Below, in pieces: positions 1 through 7,472 of a stretch of DNA of 39,571 nt. Under the pieces are notes generated by a model. The model saw nothing but the letters and a program-made list of their open reading frames with translations. It did no database searches and was not told the origin of the DNA. Every line of letters begins with the position of its first letter. Within the stretch, counting starts at the first letter, position 1. The translations under genes were made by a program, and so were the position numbers. The DNA comes from Lentisphaerota bacterium (lineage in GTDB: Bacteria > Verrucomicrobiota > Lentisphaeria > Oligosphaerales > JABHEG01), in the NCBI GenBank assembly GCA_018676675.1, contig JABHEG010000360.1:1-39571 (forward strand). The letters run 5' to 3'.

Positions 1-117
1 GAACGGAATAAATAGCGAGGAACGAGCGGCTTTATGCCGGATCTGAACTTGCCCGGTAGCAAGCGTCATGGTAAACCACACCATTCTCCATACCGGCTCA
101 GTCTCTCTTCATTGTTT

Positions 118-2085
118 TCATAGAACTTTTGACGCTACCTTGCGCGGCTTCACAAGGACCTCGGAAATGATCGGGGCCGACCTGGCGCCGCTGAACCCCA
201 GGCGGATGTCGCCACCGTTGCTGCGTCCGGCAAAACGGGCGTCGTCCAGGTTGAAATGTGCGGTTTTCCACTTGCCCGAGTTACCCACGTGGAAAGCGCC
301 CCCGTCTTTGAAGGCGCCTTTGACCCTCGCTTCGGTGTCGCTCGAGTCGTACTGCAGCATGGCTTTGCAGTTGCCCCGGTCCAGGTAGGTGATGGCGATC
401 TGCACAGACGGTTGTTTGCCCTGGCGTAAGGCCTCGTCTGCGAGCAGGAAATAGAAGTACGTGGGCTTCTTGCCAGCGCGTCGCTTAGACTTCCAGGCGG
501 CCCGGCCTGCGACGTTCAGCTGCTCCATCTGCGATTCGTCGTTGGACTTGCGCGCGACCATCGCCACGCCTTTGACCGAGTCCGGCAGGGGGTCCGGGGC
601 CAAGTCTTCCCAGGTCACGTACTTGAAGCGCTCGCCCTCGATCACGAGCTTCGCCGGACCGCGGTCTGCCGGTTGGGCAAACGTCTTGGGTGCGGACTCC
701 GCAAGGCGCTTCTTGACGTGCGCCAGTTCGGGGTTGGCGGCGAGATTCTCCCACTCATTCGGGTCGGTCTTGAGGTCGTAGAGTTCTTCGGCGCCGTCCG
801 CATAGCGGATGTAGCGCCAGTCGCGATTCATGATGGCGTACTCGTTTGGCTTCATGCCCGGCAGCAGGACGTTGCGGTCCTGGGCTGACTCGGGTTGCTT
901 GAGCGCTGGGGCCAGGGAGGTGCCGTCGCGGTTCTGGGCGTCGGCCAGGTCGCAGAGGTCGGTCAGGGTCGGGAAGATGTCGATGAGGCTGGCGGTAGTG
1001 TCGATCTTCCTGCCCTCGGCGATGCCTGGGCCGGCCCAGATGAAGGGGACGTTGGAGGTGCGTTCCCAAAGTGTGTGCTTGCCCCAGTCGAGCTTCTCGC
1101 CGTGATGATAGCCGTGGTCGCTCCACAGGAAGACAATGGTGTTGTCGGCGTTGGGGCCGGCCTTGATGGCATCGAGCACGCGCCCGAGCATGGCGTCGGC
1201 GTAGGAGATGCTGGCCAGGTATCCATGTATGGCGTCCTTGACTGCACCCAACTCCTCGAGTCGCTTGTGGATGCGGCCGCGGTTCTGTTTTTGCCGGCGT
1301 ATGTTCGGGGGCAGGTCGTCGAGGTCGTTATCCTTGTAGGGCGGCAATTCAAGCGTTTTGGGGTCGTAGAGATCGAAGTACTTCTCCGGCGCGTAGTTCG
1401 GGAAGTGAGGCGCGTAAAGGCCGACGCCCACGAAGACCGGCTTGTCGTGCTTCTTCTTCAGCAGCTTGCAGGCCCAGTCGGTACGGATGGTGTCGGCCAT
1501 CAGCGGTTCGTGTTTGTTGAGCACCGTGCCCCACTCCAGGAATAGGCCGCCTGTGATCTTGCGGCCCTGATTGTAGGGACTGCAGGGAAAAGGCTGCGGG
1601 ATGATTGCACTATCACGCGGCCAGCTGTTCAAGGGCCAGCCGGTCTGCTTCTGCTCGGGTGTGCGAACGAAGAACTCGGTCCAACCGCGCATGTCGATGC
1701 ATCCCGCTCCGTGGTGAAACAGCTTGCCGGCACCATAGGTGGCATAACCGCCGTCCTGCAGGACCTTCTGCAAGGGCTTGAGCTGAGGGTGGACGAAGAA
1801 GTGCTTCTCGTATCTGTAACACCCGGTCGTGCTGGCGTGGCGCCCGGTGAAGATGGCTGTGCGCGACGGGGCGCAATAGACGCCGGCGGTGTGCGCGTTG
1901 GTGAAGGTCACACCACGCGCGGCCAAGCGGTCCATGTTTGGGGTGACGGCCTGGGTGTAACCCATCGGCCCGATCCAGTCGCACATGTCGTCAACCGCAA
2001 ACATGACCACGTTGGGCTTTCGGGCATGAGCTGCGGCGGCAGCTACGAGGGCGGCTAGGATGAGCAGGCGTGACAGTCGCTTCAT
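118..2085 (-). CDS. Secreted type I sulfatase (iduronate-2-sulfatase-like) with extra C-terminal domain
   Basis: Formylglycine-dependent sulfatase expected to remove sulfate esters from a glycan outside the cytoplasm. From the ATG at 2085 it is 655 residues. A signal peptide (residues 1-20, hydrophobic run ending AHA) precedes the first strand KPNVVMFAVDDM, whose Asp32-Asp33 are the expected calcium ligands. The sulfatase signature C-A-P-S-R starts at Cys71, the residue converted to formylglycine in this family. A second metal/active-site segment reads SDHGYHHGEKLDWGKHTLWE. The sulfatase fold ends near residue 480; the last ~170 residues are rich in beta strands and may be a carbohydrate-binding jelly roll (inference). 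The frame is open up to 2262, but the ATG at 2085 has a GGAG about 10 nt upstream and yields a proper signal peptide, so the longer form is unlikely. It lies downstream of another sulfatase on the same strand. Exact substrate unknown. Confidence 0.9.
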   Translation of the reverse strand: MKRLSRLLILAALVAAAAAHARKPNVVMFAVDDMCDWIGPMGYTQAVTPNMDRLAARGVTFTNAHTAGVYCAPSRTAIFTGRHASTTGCYRYEKHFFVHPQLKPLQKVLQDGGYATYGAGKLFHHGAGCIDMRGWTEFFVRTPEQKQTGWPLNSWPRDSAIIPQPFPCSPYNQGRKITGGLFLEWGTVLNKHEPLMADTIRTDWACKLLKKKHDKPVFVGVGLYAPHFPNYAPEKYFDLYDPKTLELPPYKDNDLDDLPPNIRRQKQNRGRIHKRLEELGAVKDAIHGYLASISYADAMLGRVLDAIKAGPNADNTIVFLWSDHGYHHGEKLDWGKHTLWERTSNVPFIWAGPGIAEGRKIDTTASLIDIFPTLTDLCDLADAQNRDGTSLAPALKQPESAQDRNVLLPGMKPNEYAIMNRDWRYIRYADGAEELYDLKTDPNEWENLAANPELAHVKKRLAESAPKTFAQPADRGPAKLVIEGERFKYVTWEDLAPDPLPDSVKGVAMVARKSNDESQMEQLNVAGRAAWKSKRRAGKKPTYFYFLLADEALRQGKQPSVQIAITYLDRGNCKAMLQYDSSDTEARVKGAFKDGGAFHVGNSGKWKTAHFNLDDARFAGRSNGGDIRLGFSGARSAPIISEVLVKPRKVASKVL

Positions 2086-2231
2086 GGTGCAGCATCTCCG
2101 TCTTGTGCAAGCGGATTCGCCAGCGCGTGGTCGATTCGGGGTCGCACGAGTGACCTGAGTCGCCCGAGGCCACGGCCGGCTACGGAGAACCCGCGTCTCC
2201 GGGGGCCATTTCGGCGATCGGCGTTGGTGAC

Positions 2232-2251
2232 GCCGCATCTGTGCATGCGGC
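2232..2251 (-). terminator. Hairpin after the second sulfatase
   Basis: A perfect 7-bp stem (GCCGCAT/ATGCGGC, 6-nt loop) starts 11 nt after the stop codon of the sulfatase ending at 2263. A second small dyad (GGCGT/ACGCC) follows directly on the minus strand. There is no U-tract, so it may slow or stabilise transcripts rather than act as a classic intrinsic terminator. Confidence 0.35.
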
Positions 2252-2262
2252 CTCCTGGACAT

Positions 2263-3714
2263 CTATTCTGTCGCACGCCACGCCTCCAGTTTGCTGCGCA
2301 GGTCTGCCTTGATGTCGGCAAGAACGGGATCGTCAGACCGGTTATCGATTTCGTCCGGATCCTGCGTCCGGTCGAAGAGCATGTCGCCGAATGCGCGGCA
2401 GTCCGGGCCCTTTCCTTCGGGCGGTTCGCACCAGATGCCGAGCTTGTGATCCCGGGTCACGATTGTTGCCTGTGACCAGTTCTCTGAGACCGTGAACTCC
2501 CGGTCGATCGGCGTGCCGTCGCGCAGTGTGTCAGCCAGCGACTGCCCCTGCAACGGCTGGACAAGCTCCGGCTTGCAGAGTTCGCACAAGCCGAGAAGTG
2601 TCGGATAGATGTCGACCAGCTCGGCCAGTCCGTCGCACACAACCCTCGTCTGCAAGTGGGCCGGCCAACTCACGATCAGCGGCACACGCAGGGTTTCCTC
2701 GTAGACATTGTGTCCGGGAGCACACTTCTCGATCATGCCGTGACGCCCGACAAAGTCGCCGTGATCCGTGGCGTAGACCACGATCGTGTTCTCACGCAAC
2801 CCCGTCTCTTCCAGCACGTTCATAATCACACCGGTGTGGTCATCGACCTCCTCGACCAGCGCGTAGTAGGCGGAGACGTAGTCACGATAGAGCTGTTCGT
2901 CCTCACGCGCCAGATCCGTTCGCCACACGCGGTTCCTGCCTTCGAAGAGCCCCTGCAACATGGGCGGAAGTTCGGCGGGATCCTGCCGCAGGCTCGGCGG
3001 CATGGCAATAGCATCGTCGTTGTTCCGGCCCGTGCCCCATCGGTTGCACTCGAACCGGGCCCAGTAGGAGGGCAGGGGGGTGTAGGGCTGGTGCGGACGG
3101 TAGAACGACGAAAAGCAGAAGAAGGGCTGTCCGTCCGCAGCCCGTTCCTTCAGATACTCAGCTGTCCGTTGTCCGGAAAACGCTTCCATGGTGGCGTCTT
3201 CCGGGAGCTGCGATTTTCTCGTGCCCATGACGGCAAACGGGATCTCGACTTGCGCGTAGCTGCCGCCCTTCGGGCCGCGTCCCAATTCGGCCGCCCAGTC
3301 ATGTGCGAACTCCGCGGCGAGGCCGCGTTCCTCGATCCACTTCACGTAGTTGTCGTGCGGAGATTCACTGTGCATGTGGCTTGCCGCGGTATCCCATCCC
3401 GCATCGCAGCCTGCCATCAGGTGTCGTTTGCCGAACGCAGCCGTGGTGTACCCGTTCTGCCGGAACGTCTCCTGCATGGACACGACCTCGTCCATGACCG
3501 GCGTGCGGTCGCCGTTGGTCAGGCAGCCCAGCGTACGCGGATAGAGTCCGGAAAACATGGAACAGCGTGAGGGGAGACAGATTGCGTCCTGGCAGTACGC
3601 CCTCTCGAACCGTGTGCCGGATGCGGCCAGCGCATCCAGGTGCGGTGTCCGCACATCGGGATGCCCCTCGCAACCGAGGGTGCCGGCGTTGTGCTGGTCC
3701 GAGAACAGGAGCAA
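2263..3714 (-). CDS. Type I sulfatase, uncertain non-ATG start
   Basis: Sulfatase of the alkaline-phosphatase superfamily. The signature C-L-P-S-R lies at residues 46-50, counting from the TTG at 3714. The metal-binding strand LLFSDQHN is at the extreme N-terminus, and ATDHGDFVGRHGMIEK is the second conserved block. Length (483 aa) is normal for the family. The TTG start sits inside the first beta strand, which is unusual. In-frame codons continue upstream as T-T-T-K-A-N-V, giving the familiar KANVLLLFSDQ, back to a CTG at 3736-3738; a TGA at 3754-3756 closes the frame. The real start is therefore probably the CTG, or a base is wrong here. No signal peptide can be seen, so it may be cytoplasmic or its 5' end may be damaged. 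Same strand as the sulfatase at 118-2085, with 177 bp between them. Confidence 0.85.
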   Translation of the reverse strand: MLLFSDQHNAGTLGCEGHPDVRTPHLDALAASGTRFERAYCQDAICLPSRCSMFSGLYPRTLGCLTNGDRTPVMDEVVSMQETFRQNGYTTAAFGKRHLMAGCDAGWDTAASHMHSESPHDNYVKWIEERGLAAEFAHDWAAELGRGPKGGSYAQVEIPFAVMGTRKSQLPEDATMEAFSGQRTAEYLKERAADGQPFFCFSSFYRPHQPYTPLPSYWARFECNRWGTGRNNDDAIAMPPSLRQDPAELPPMLQGLFEGRNRVWRTDLAREDEQLYRDYVSAYYALVEEVDDHTGVIMNVLEETGLRENTIVVYATDHGDFVGRHGMIEKCAPGHNVYEETLRVPLIVSWPAHLQTRVVCDGLAELVDIYPTLLGLCELCKPELVQPLQGQSLADTLRDGTPIDREFTVSENWSQATIVTRDHKLGIWCEPPEGKGPDCRAFGDMLFDRTQDPDEIDNRSDDPVLADIKADLRSKLEAWRATE

Positions 3715-3998
3715 TACGTTTGCTTTGGTGGTCGTCAGTTCTGTCCACTTTTGTCAGTGTGATTTCTGGTCGTGGCCGTCTCCTATATCATCGGAGGAAG
3801 GTACCGTTTGAGGCTGCATCAGTCAAGGCCCAGGCGTAAACGATTACGTGAGTTGTGGAGGGGGATCGAAAATCGCGTGGGTGCGGGTCTCCTGTGTGGG
3901 CGAATTCGGTGTTTGTGTGCGGAGAGAATGTCGTTTGATTCAGTTGCGGAGTGGCTGTTTTTGTTACCGACATTTCGGCGGGCCAAGGGCGTCCCGTG

Positions 3999-4018
3999 TC
4001 GTCCTTAAGGAGGGACGA
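3999..4018 (+). other. Hairpin with a Shine-Dalgarno-like loop
   Basis: TCGTCC and GGACGA pair (7 bp with a closing U-G) around a 6-nt loop TAAGGA. The loop and 3' arm contain AAGGAGG, and an ATG directly followed by TAG lies at 4018-4023. A start-stop element is possible, but nothing else supports one. Confidence 0.25.
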
Positions 4019-4412
4019 TGTAGCTTGCCATCGACGGTTGTTCCGGGGGGCGACCGTAAGGGATTACGGGATGTTGCGTGTAGGCGGGTTGGGCGGACCG
4101 GGCATCGCAAGCCTCGCCCTCAAACCGATTGCGGCCCCTGAACACGCAGACAGGGGGGCGGTGTTGGCCAGATACCAGATACCGCCCCGACTTGGACTGG
4201 CCCCATGGCGGCTTCATCCTCAGACCCAACGGCGTTCTCTAGGAGAAGGCGTGGGATTTCCGAGACCACGGGGCATGCCATCACGGTGCGGGACGCCCCG
4301 TGCCACTGTCAGAGCATGGACATCTTGACCGAGAATGGAACAGCCCCGGGACAGGCCCTAAGTTGCACTGTGTTTCGGACGATGCGGCGGAGAGAGACGC
4401 GCACTATGGTGT

Positions 4413-4441
4413 TGAGGTCGTCATCACTGGTGACGACCTCA
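4413..4441 (+). promoter_or_regulatory. 11-13 bp inverted repeat in the oxidoreductase leader
   Basis: TGAGGTCGTCA at 4413-4423 and its exact complement at 4431-4441 flank the 7-nt TCACTGG, which can add two more pairs. A perfect 10-bp palindrome AGACCGGTCT (4441-4450) abuts it. It lies about 110 bp before the start of the oxidoreductase. It could be an operator or a leader hairpin; there is no U-tract to make it an intrinsic terminator. Confidence 0.4.
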
Positions 4442-4550
4442 GACCGGTCTCATTCATGCGCAATGAACAGATTGCCTGCGACTGACGTCAATGGCGGTAG
4501 AGACAGCGTTCCGTTCCTGTCAGCAGAAGATGAGAGAGGACATACAGTCG

Positions 4551-5609
4551 ATGGCAATGATGAACAGGGTAGCGATTGCAGGTCTTGGCCCTCGCGGAAT
4601 GGCCCACTTGAGGGGCTTCCTGGAAAATCCCGAGCGGTTTGAGGTGGTGGGGATCAGCGACCTGGTGAACGAGAAGGTCGCTGCCGCCATCGCGGAGTTC
4701 GGGGAGATCCCGGCATTCGCAGACGCACGGACGATGCTCGAGGCCACGAGGCCGGATGTTTTCTGTTTTTGCACGCCTCCATCCGTGCGCCTGTCCCTGG
4801 CGCGGCTAGCTGTGGAGTTTGGCGTCCGCGGGGTGGCGATGGAGAAACCTCTCGCCGTCTCTCTGTCTGAGGCGCGGCAGCTTCGTGATCTTCTCGACGG
4901 GGCGGGCATCCGGACCGTCGTCTGCCTTCAGCACAAGTACCTCAAGCAGATGCGAAGACTGCAGATGGTTGTTGAATCCGGGGCCTTGGGCGAGCTCAAC
5001 ACGATCGAGGCCTCTTGCCGTTCCTGGCTCTCAGTGGTGGGGGTCCACTACATTGATTATGCGCTCTGGATTGCGGGGAATCGGCGGGCGACGCGCGTGT
5101 GCGGACATGTGCATGGAACCGGCAAACTCGACAACCCACACCCATCGCCGGACTACGTCCTGGGACACTGGACATTGGACAACGGCTGTCGCGTTTGCTT
5201 CCAGTCCGGTATCGACGCTCCCGACTATGTCCCGGGGAAGCTCCATACCAACAGCCGACTGACCTGTCACGGAACGCATGGCTATGCCTGGGCGGACACC
5301 GAAGGAGGGTGGGGCACGCTCAACCGCGAGACCGGCGGCGTTCTGGTTGAGAGCAGGGATCCCGGCTGGCCCGAACAGTGGCCCGAACTCCAGAAACCCT
5401 ACTCCGCGGACTTCGCAGACTGGCTCGACGACAAGAGCCGTGTCCACCCCTGCAACCTTGCCCAGGCGTACCATGGCTTCGAGATCGCCACGGCGATGTA
5501 CCTCAGTGCGTTGGAGAACCGCGTCGTTGACCTGCCGCTTGCGGAGCTCCCGGAGGAGCCACTGGTGGAGAGAATGCGCCGAGAACTGCCGGAGGAGCCG
5601 AAGCAATAG
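4551..5609 (+). CDS. Gfo/Idh/MocA-family NAD(P)-dependent oxidoreductase
   Basis: Cytoplasmic sugar dehydrogenase-like protein, 352 residues, with no signal peptide. The N-terminal Rossmann fold opens with VAIAGLGPRG (residues 7-16) for NAD(P) binding. The EKP motif at residues 98-100 carries the family's conserved lysine, and GVHYIDYALWIAG in the C-terminal alpha/beta domain supplies the usual His/Asp pair. The frame is open from an ATG at 4491, but the ATG at 4551 is preceded by AGAGAGGA about 11 nt away and starts just before the Rossmann strand; ATGs at 4557 and 4560 are also possible. The substrate cannot be read from sequence. A scrap of a sugar isomerase follows directly after the stop, and isomerases of that kind are common partners of this family. 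Confidence 0.88.
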   Translation: MAMMNRVAIAGLGPRGMAHLRGFLENPERFEVVGISDLVNEKVAAAIAEFGEIPAFADARTMLEATRPDVFCFCTPPSVRLSLARLAVEFGVRGVAMEKPLAVSLSEARQLRDLLDGAGIRTVVCLQHKYLKQMRRLQMVVESGALGELNTIEASCRSWLSVVGVHYIDYALWIAGNRRATRVCGHVHGTGKLDNPHPSPDYVLGHWTLDNGCRVCFQSGIDAPDYVPGKLHTNSRLTCHGTHGYAWADTEGGWGTLNRETGGVLVESRDPGWPEQWPELQKPYSADFADWLDDKSRVHPCNLAQAYHGFEIATAMYLSALENRVVDLPLAELPEEPLVERMRRELPEEPKQ

Positions 5610-5610
5610 G

Positions 5611-5913
5611 GAGATTCCTGGGGGTGGGATACTCGAGTGTGCCGAACGACTCCAGCCTTGGCTCAGTCACCTCCATCTGGCCGATTCGGACGGAACTCTC
5701 CTGCGTCCGGGGGGCACGAGCACGCATCTTCCTCTTGGCGATGGAGGCCTCCCGCTCCAGGATGTTCTCAGCGCCCTCGAACCATGTGCAAGCCGCCTCG
5801 AATGGTGGAGCGTCGACCTGTTTGGCCGCGCCGTCACAGACCGCGACCTTCGCGTGTGTGCTGACCATGCTATGGAACCTATCGCGCGCGGTTGTGCGCC
5901 AAGCAGCAACTGA
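5611..5913 (+). pseudogene. C-terminal fragment of a TIM-barrel sugar isomerase/epimerase
   Basis: The frame starting one base after the upstream stop codon reads like the last third of an AP-endonuclease-2/xylose-isomerase-like protein. It contains LSHLHLADSDG, then HLPLGDGGLPLQDVLSAL, then WWSVDLFG, in the order and spacing seen at the end of IolE-type and related isomerases (metal ligands His/Asp, then the final barrel strand). It ends with a TGA at 5911-5913. About 95 residues remain of an expected 270-300, and there is no start codon with a ribosome-binding site. The 5' break is at or very near the stop codon of the oxidoreductase, which points to a deletion joining the two. Family call moderately sure; non-functional by inference. 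Confidence 0.6.
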
Positions 5914-6075
5914 GCAGGAAAAACGGCACACCGCTGCGCTAAGTGCCTTACTACAAACGCCTGCATGCTGGTGACGAAACTCGTTCGTAGTCAGCAACGT
6001 AGGCTTGGCCGGAGTTGCGTTCTTGCTGCGATTCCAGACTGCGCACCCAAGCGCTCATCTCAGTGCCATCCGGAT

Positions 6076-7200
6076 CTACCGCCCCGGGGTGGTTGGGGGA
6101 TCCCATGTAACAACGCCCATGTGGTAGCGATCGCAGCCTTCTACGCGTCGGGCATAGTAGGCGGTCAGCACTCGCCCGTCGGGAAGTTGCACACTGCTCG
6201 GGTAGCCTCCGTCGAGCTGGAAGTCGGCCACCCGCAGCGGGTCACCCCAACTCGCACCTTCATCGTCGCTGAAGCGCACGTCGATACCCTTGGGCTCCAA
6301 GCGGTTGCCGTACGTGAGTAGCACTCGTCCATCCTTCAGACGCATGAGATGTCCGGGATGTTGTTGCCGTCCGGTCAACTGTTGCCGACGAGTCCACGTC
6401 CCGGCGTCATCATCGGATGTGTAGAGGTCCAACCCGTCAAAACGGGCGGCGAGCAACCACTTGCCTTTGCCAAGGTGGAAGAAGGCTGGTTCGTGTATCT
6501 TTGCATTCGGGTTGATGGCGGTTGGCTTGTCCCATGTCTTCCCGTCGTCTTCGCTTCGGTAGACAACTGTCACGCCCATCTGGCCGCCGTACATCGCCAC
6601 GCGGAGCGCGCCATCGCTACCTGGAAGGATGTCGCCGAAGGGAACCAGGTACCGCCTCTTCTGCCCGGGGCCGACTATTGGCCACTCTGCCAGAAACGCG
6701 CCGTCATCAATGGTCCAGGTGCGACCGCCATCGGTCGACCGACTCACCAGCGGCTCCACAATAGTCCCGCGGGTCTCGGAGACCGGGTCCGACCATCCGC
6801 TGGTGATCACAATCAGATCACCGTTTGCCGCCAGTCCTGCTGCAACGTTTCCTCTGGCGACGCGATCGTTGTCACGCGGGGCGGGCATGCCGCGCCTGGC
6901 CCACGTCCGCCCTTCGTCTTCGCTGGCCCAGCACTCGACATCGGCCGGTTCCTTCAAGTGTGAGGGTCGGTTGTGGATGGTGGCCACAATGGTCCCATCC
7001 TGCAGCACGGTCAGATTGGGCCATGCACACACGTTCTCCACCGCGACCACCGGTTTGAGGCGTTCCTCTTTTGCACTCATCACGTATTTCCTTGTTGATT
7101 CGGCCTGAGCGGCAAACGCTGCAAGCCATAGGCTGCACCCCAAGACAGCGCGTCGAGTCACTCTCGGGCGTCGCAGCAGCACTGACAGGTCCGCAGTCAC
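6076..7200 (-). CDS. Exported BNR/Asp-box repeat protein (sialidase fold)
   Basis: Six-bladed beta-propeller of the sialidase type, 374 residues from the GTG at 7200. Five Asp-box signatures are visible: SEDEGRTW, STDGGRTW, SEDDGKTW, SDDDAGTW and SDDEGASW. The N-terminus carries RRPRVTRRAVLGCSLWLAAF, which reads like a Tat or Sec signal ending AQA. The GTG has GAGG 7-10 nt upstream. A second possible start, the ATG at 7080-7082, lies just after the signal peptide and has AAGGA before it; it would give a cytoplasmic form. The frame extends to 7374 but that stretch looks non-coding. Proteins of this fold include sialidases, but catalytic arginines and the nucleophile Tyr were not verified, so sialidase activity is not claimed. 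Convergent with the isomerase scrap. Confidence 0.82.
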   Translation of the reverse strand: MTADLSVLLRRPRVTRRAVLGCSLWLAAFAAQAESTRKYVMSAKEERLKPVVAVENVCAWPNLTVLQDGTIVATIHNRPSHLKEPADVECWASEDEGRTWARRGMPAPRDNDRVARGNVAAGLAANGDLIVITSGWSDPVSETRGTIVEPLVSRSTDGGRTWTIDDGAFLAEWPIVGPGQKRRYLVPFGDILPGSDGALRVAMYGGQMGVTVVYRSEDDGKTWDKPTAINPNAKIHEPAFFHLGKGKWLLAARFDGLDLYTSDDDAGTWTRRQQLTGRQQHPGHLMRLKDGRVLLTYGNRLEPKGIDVRFSDDEGASWGDPLRVADFQLDGGYPSSVQLPDGRVLTAYYARRVEGCDRYHMGVVTWDPPTTPGR

Positions 7201-7444
7201 GTATTTACCTCGCTCAGAAACGACACGGTGTGACGGCACGATACTGGTGCCCCGGTAGAGAACACACGACGGCAATGTACCTCGGAGAGACCGAGGATTG
7301 TAGGAAAGTAGGGGCAGAACGCTGAAGGTCGAGCCAGTTCGTCTTTGCGCTTCCATGGATCCGAGCTTGCTCAAAGGCTGTGCAACATTGCTGAAGGCAG
7401 TGTATTGAGCATAGCCTAGTCAGGGACATAGGGGAGGGGGCAGC

Positions 7445-7472
7445 GTGACGGGGCTGTGAGCCGGGGCGTCAC
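7445..7472 (-). terminator. Hairpin overlapping the stop of the repeat/redoxin gene
   Basis: GTGACG and CGTCAC form the outer stem and GGCT/AGCC the inner stem, separated by an uneven internal loop. The structure includes the stop codon of the gene ending at 7469. No U-tract follows. The remaining ~240 bp up to the sialidase-fold gene hold no recognisable gene. Confidence 0.35.

Larger units (their letters stand above)
3739..4550. other. Long non-coding region between divergent genes
   Basis: About 810 bp between the sulfatase (minus) and the oxidoreductase (plus). Every open frame here is short and has no recognisable protein. It holds dyads at 3999-4018 and 4413-4441 and a near-palindrome GTAAACGATTAC at 3836-3847 (10 of 12 positions symmetric, central CG as in many LacI-family operators). 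Promoters for both flanking genes are expected here, but I could not pick convincing -35/-10 pairs. Confidence 0.5.

Noticed and set aside
1..117. A gene fragment at the left edge
   Set aside because: The short frames show no recognisable protein; only a weak ATGGT/ACCAT dyad at 69-85 is visible.
3754..3756. UGA upstream of the second sulfatase as another selenocysteine codon
   Set aside because: The codons before it read as non-coding and no family member would need residues there.
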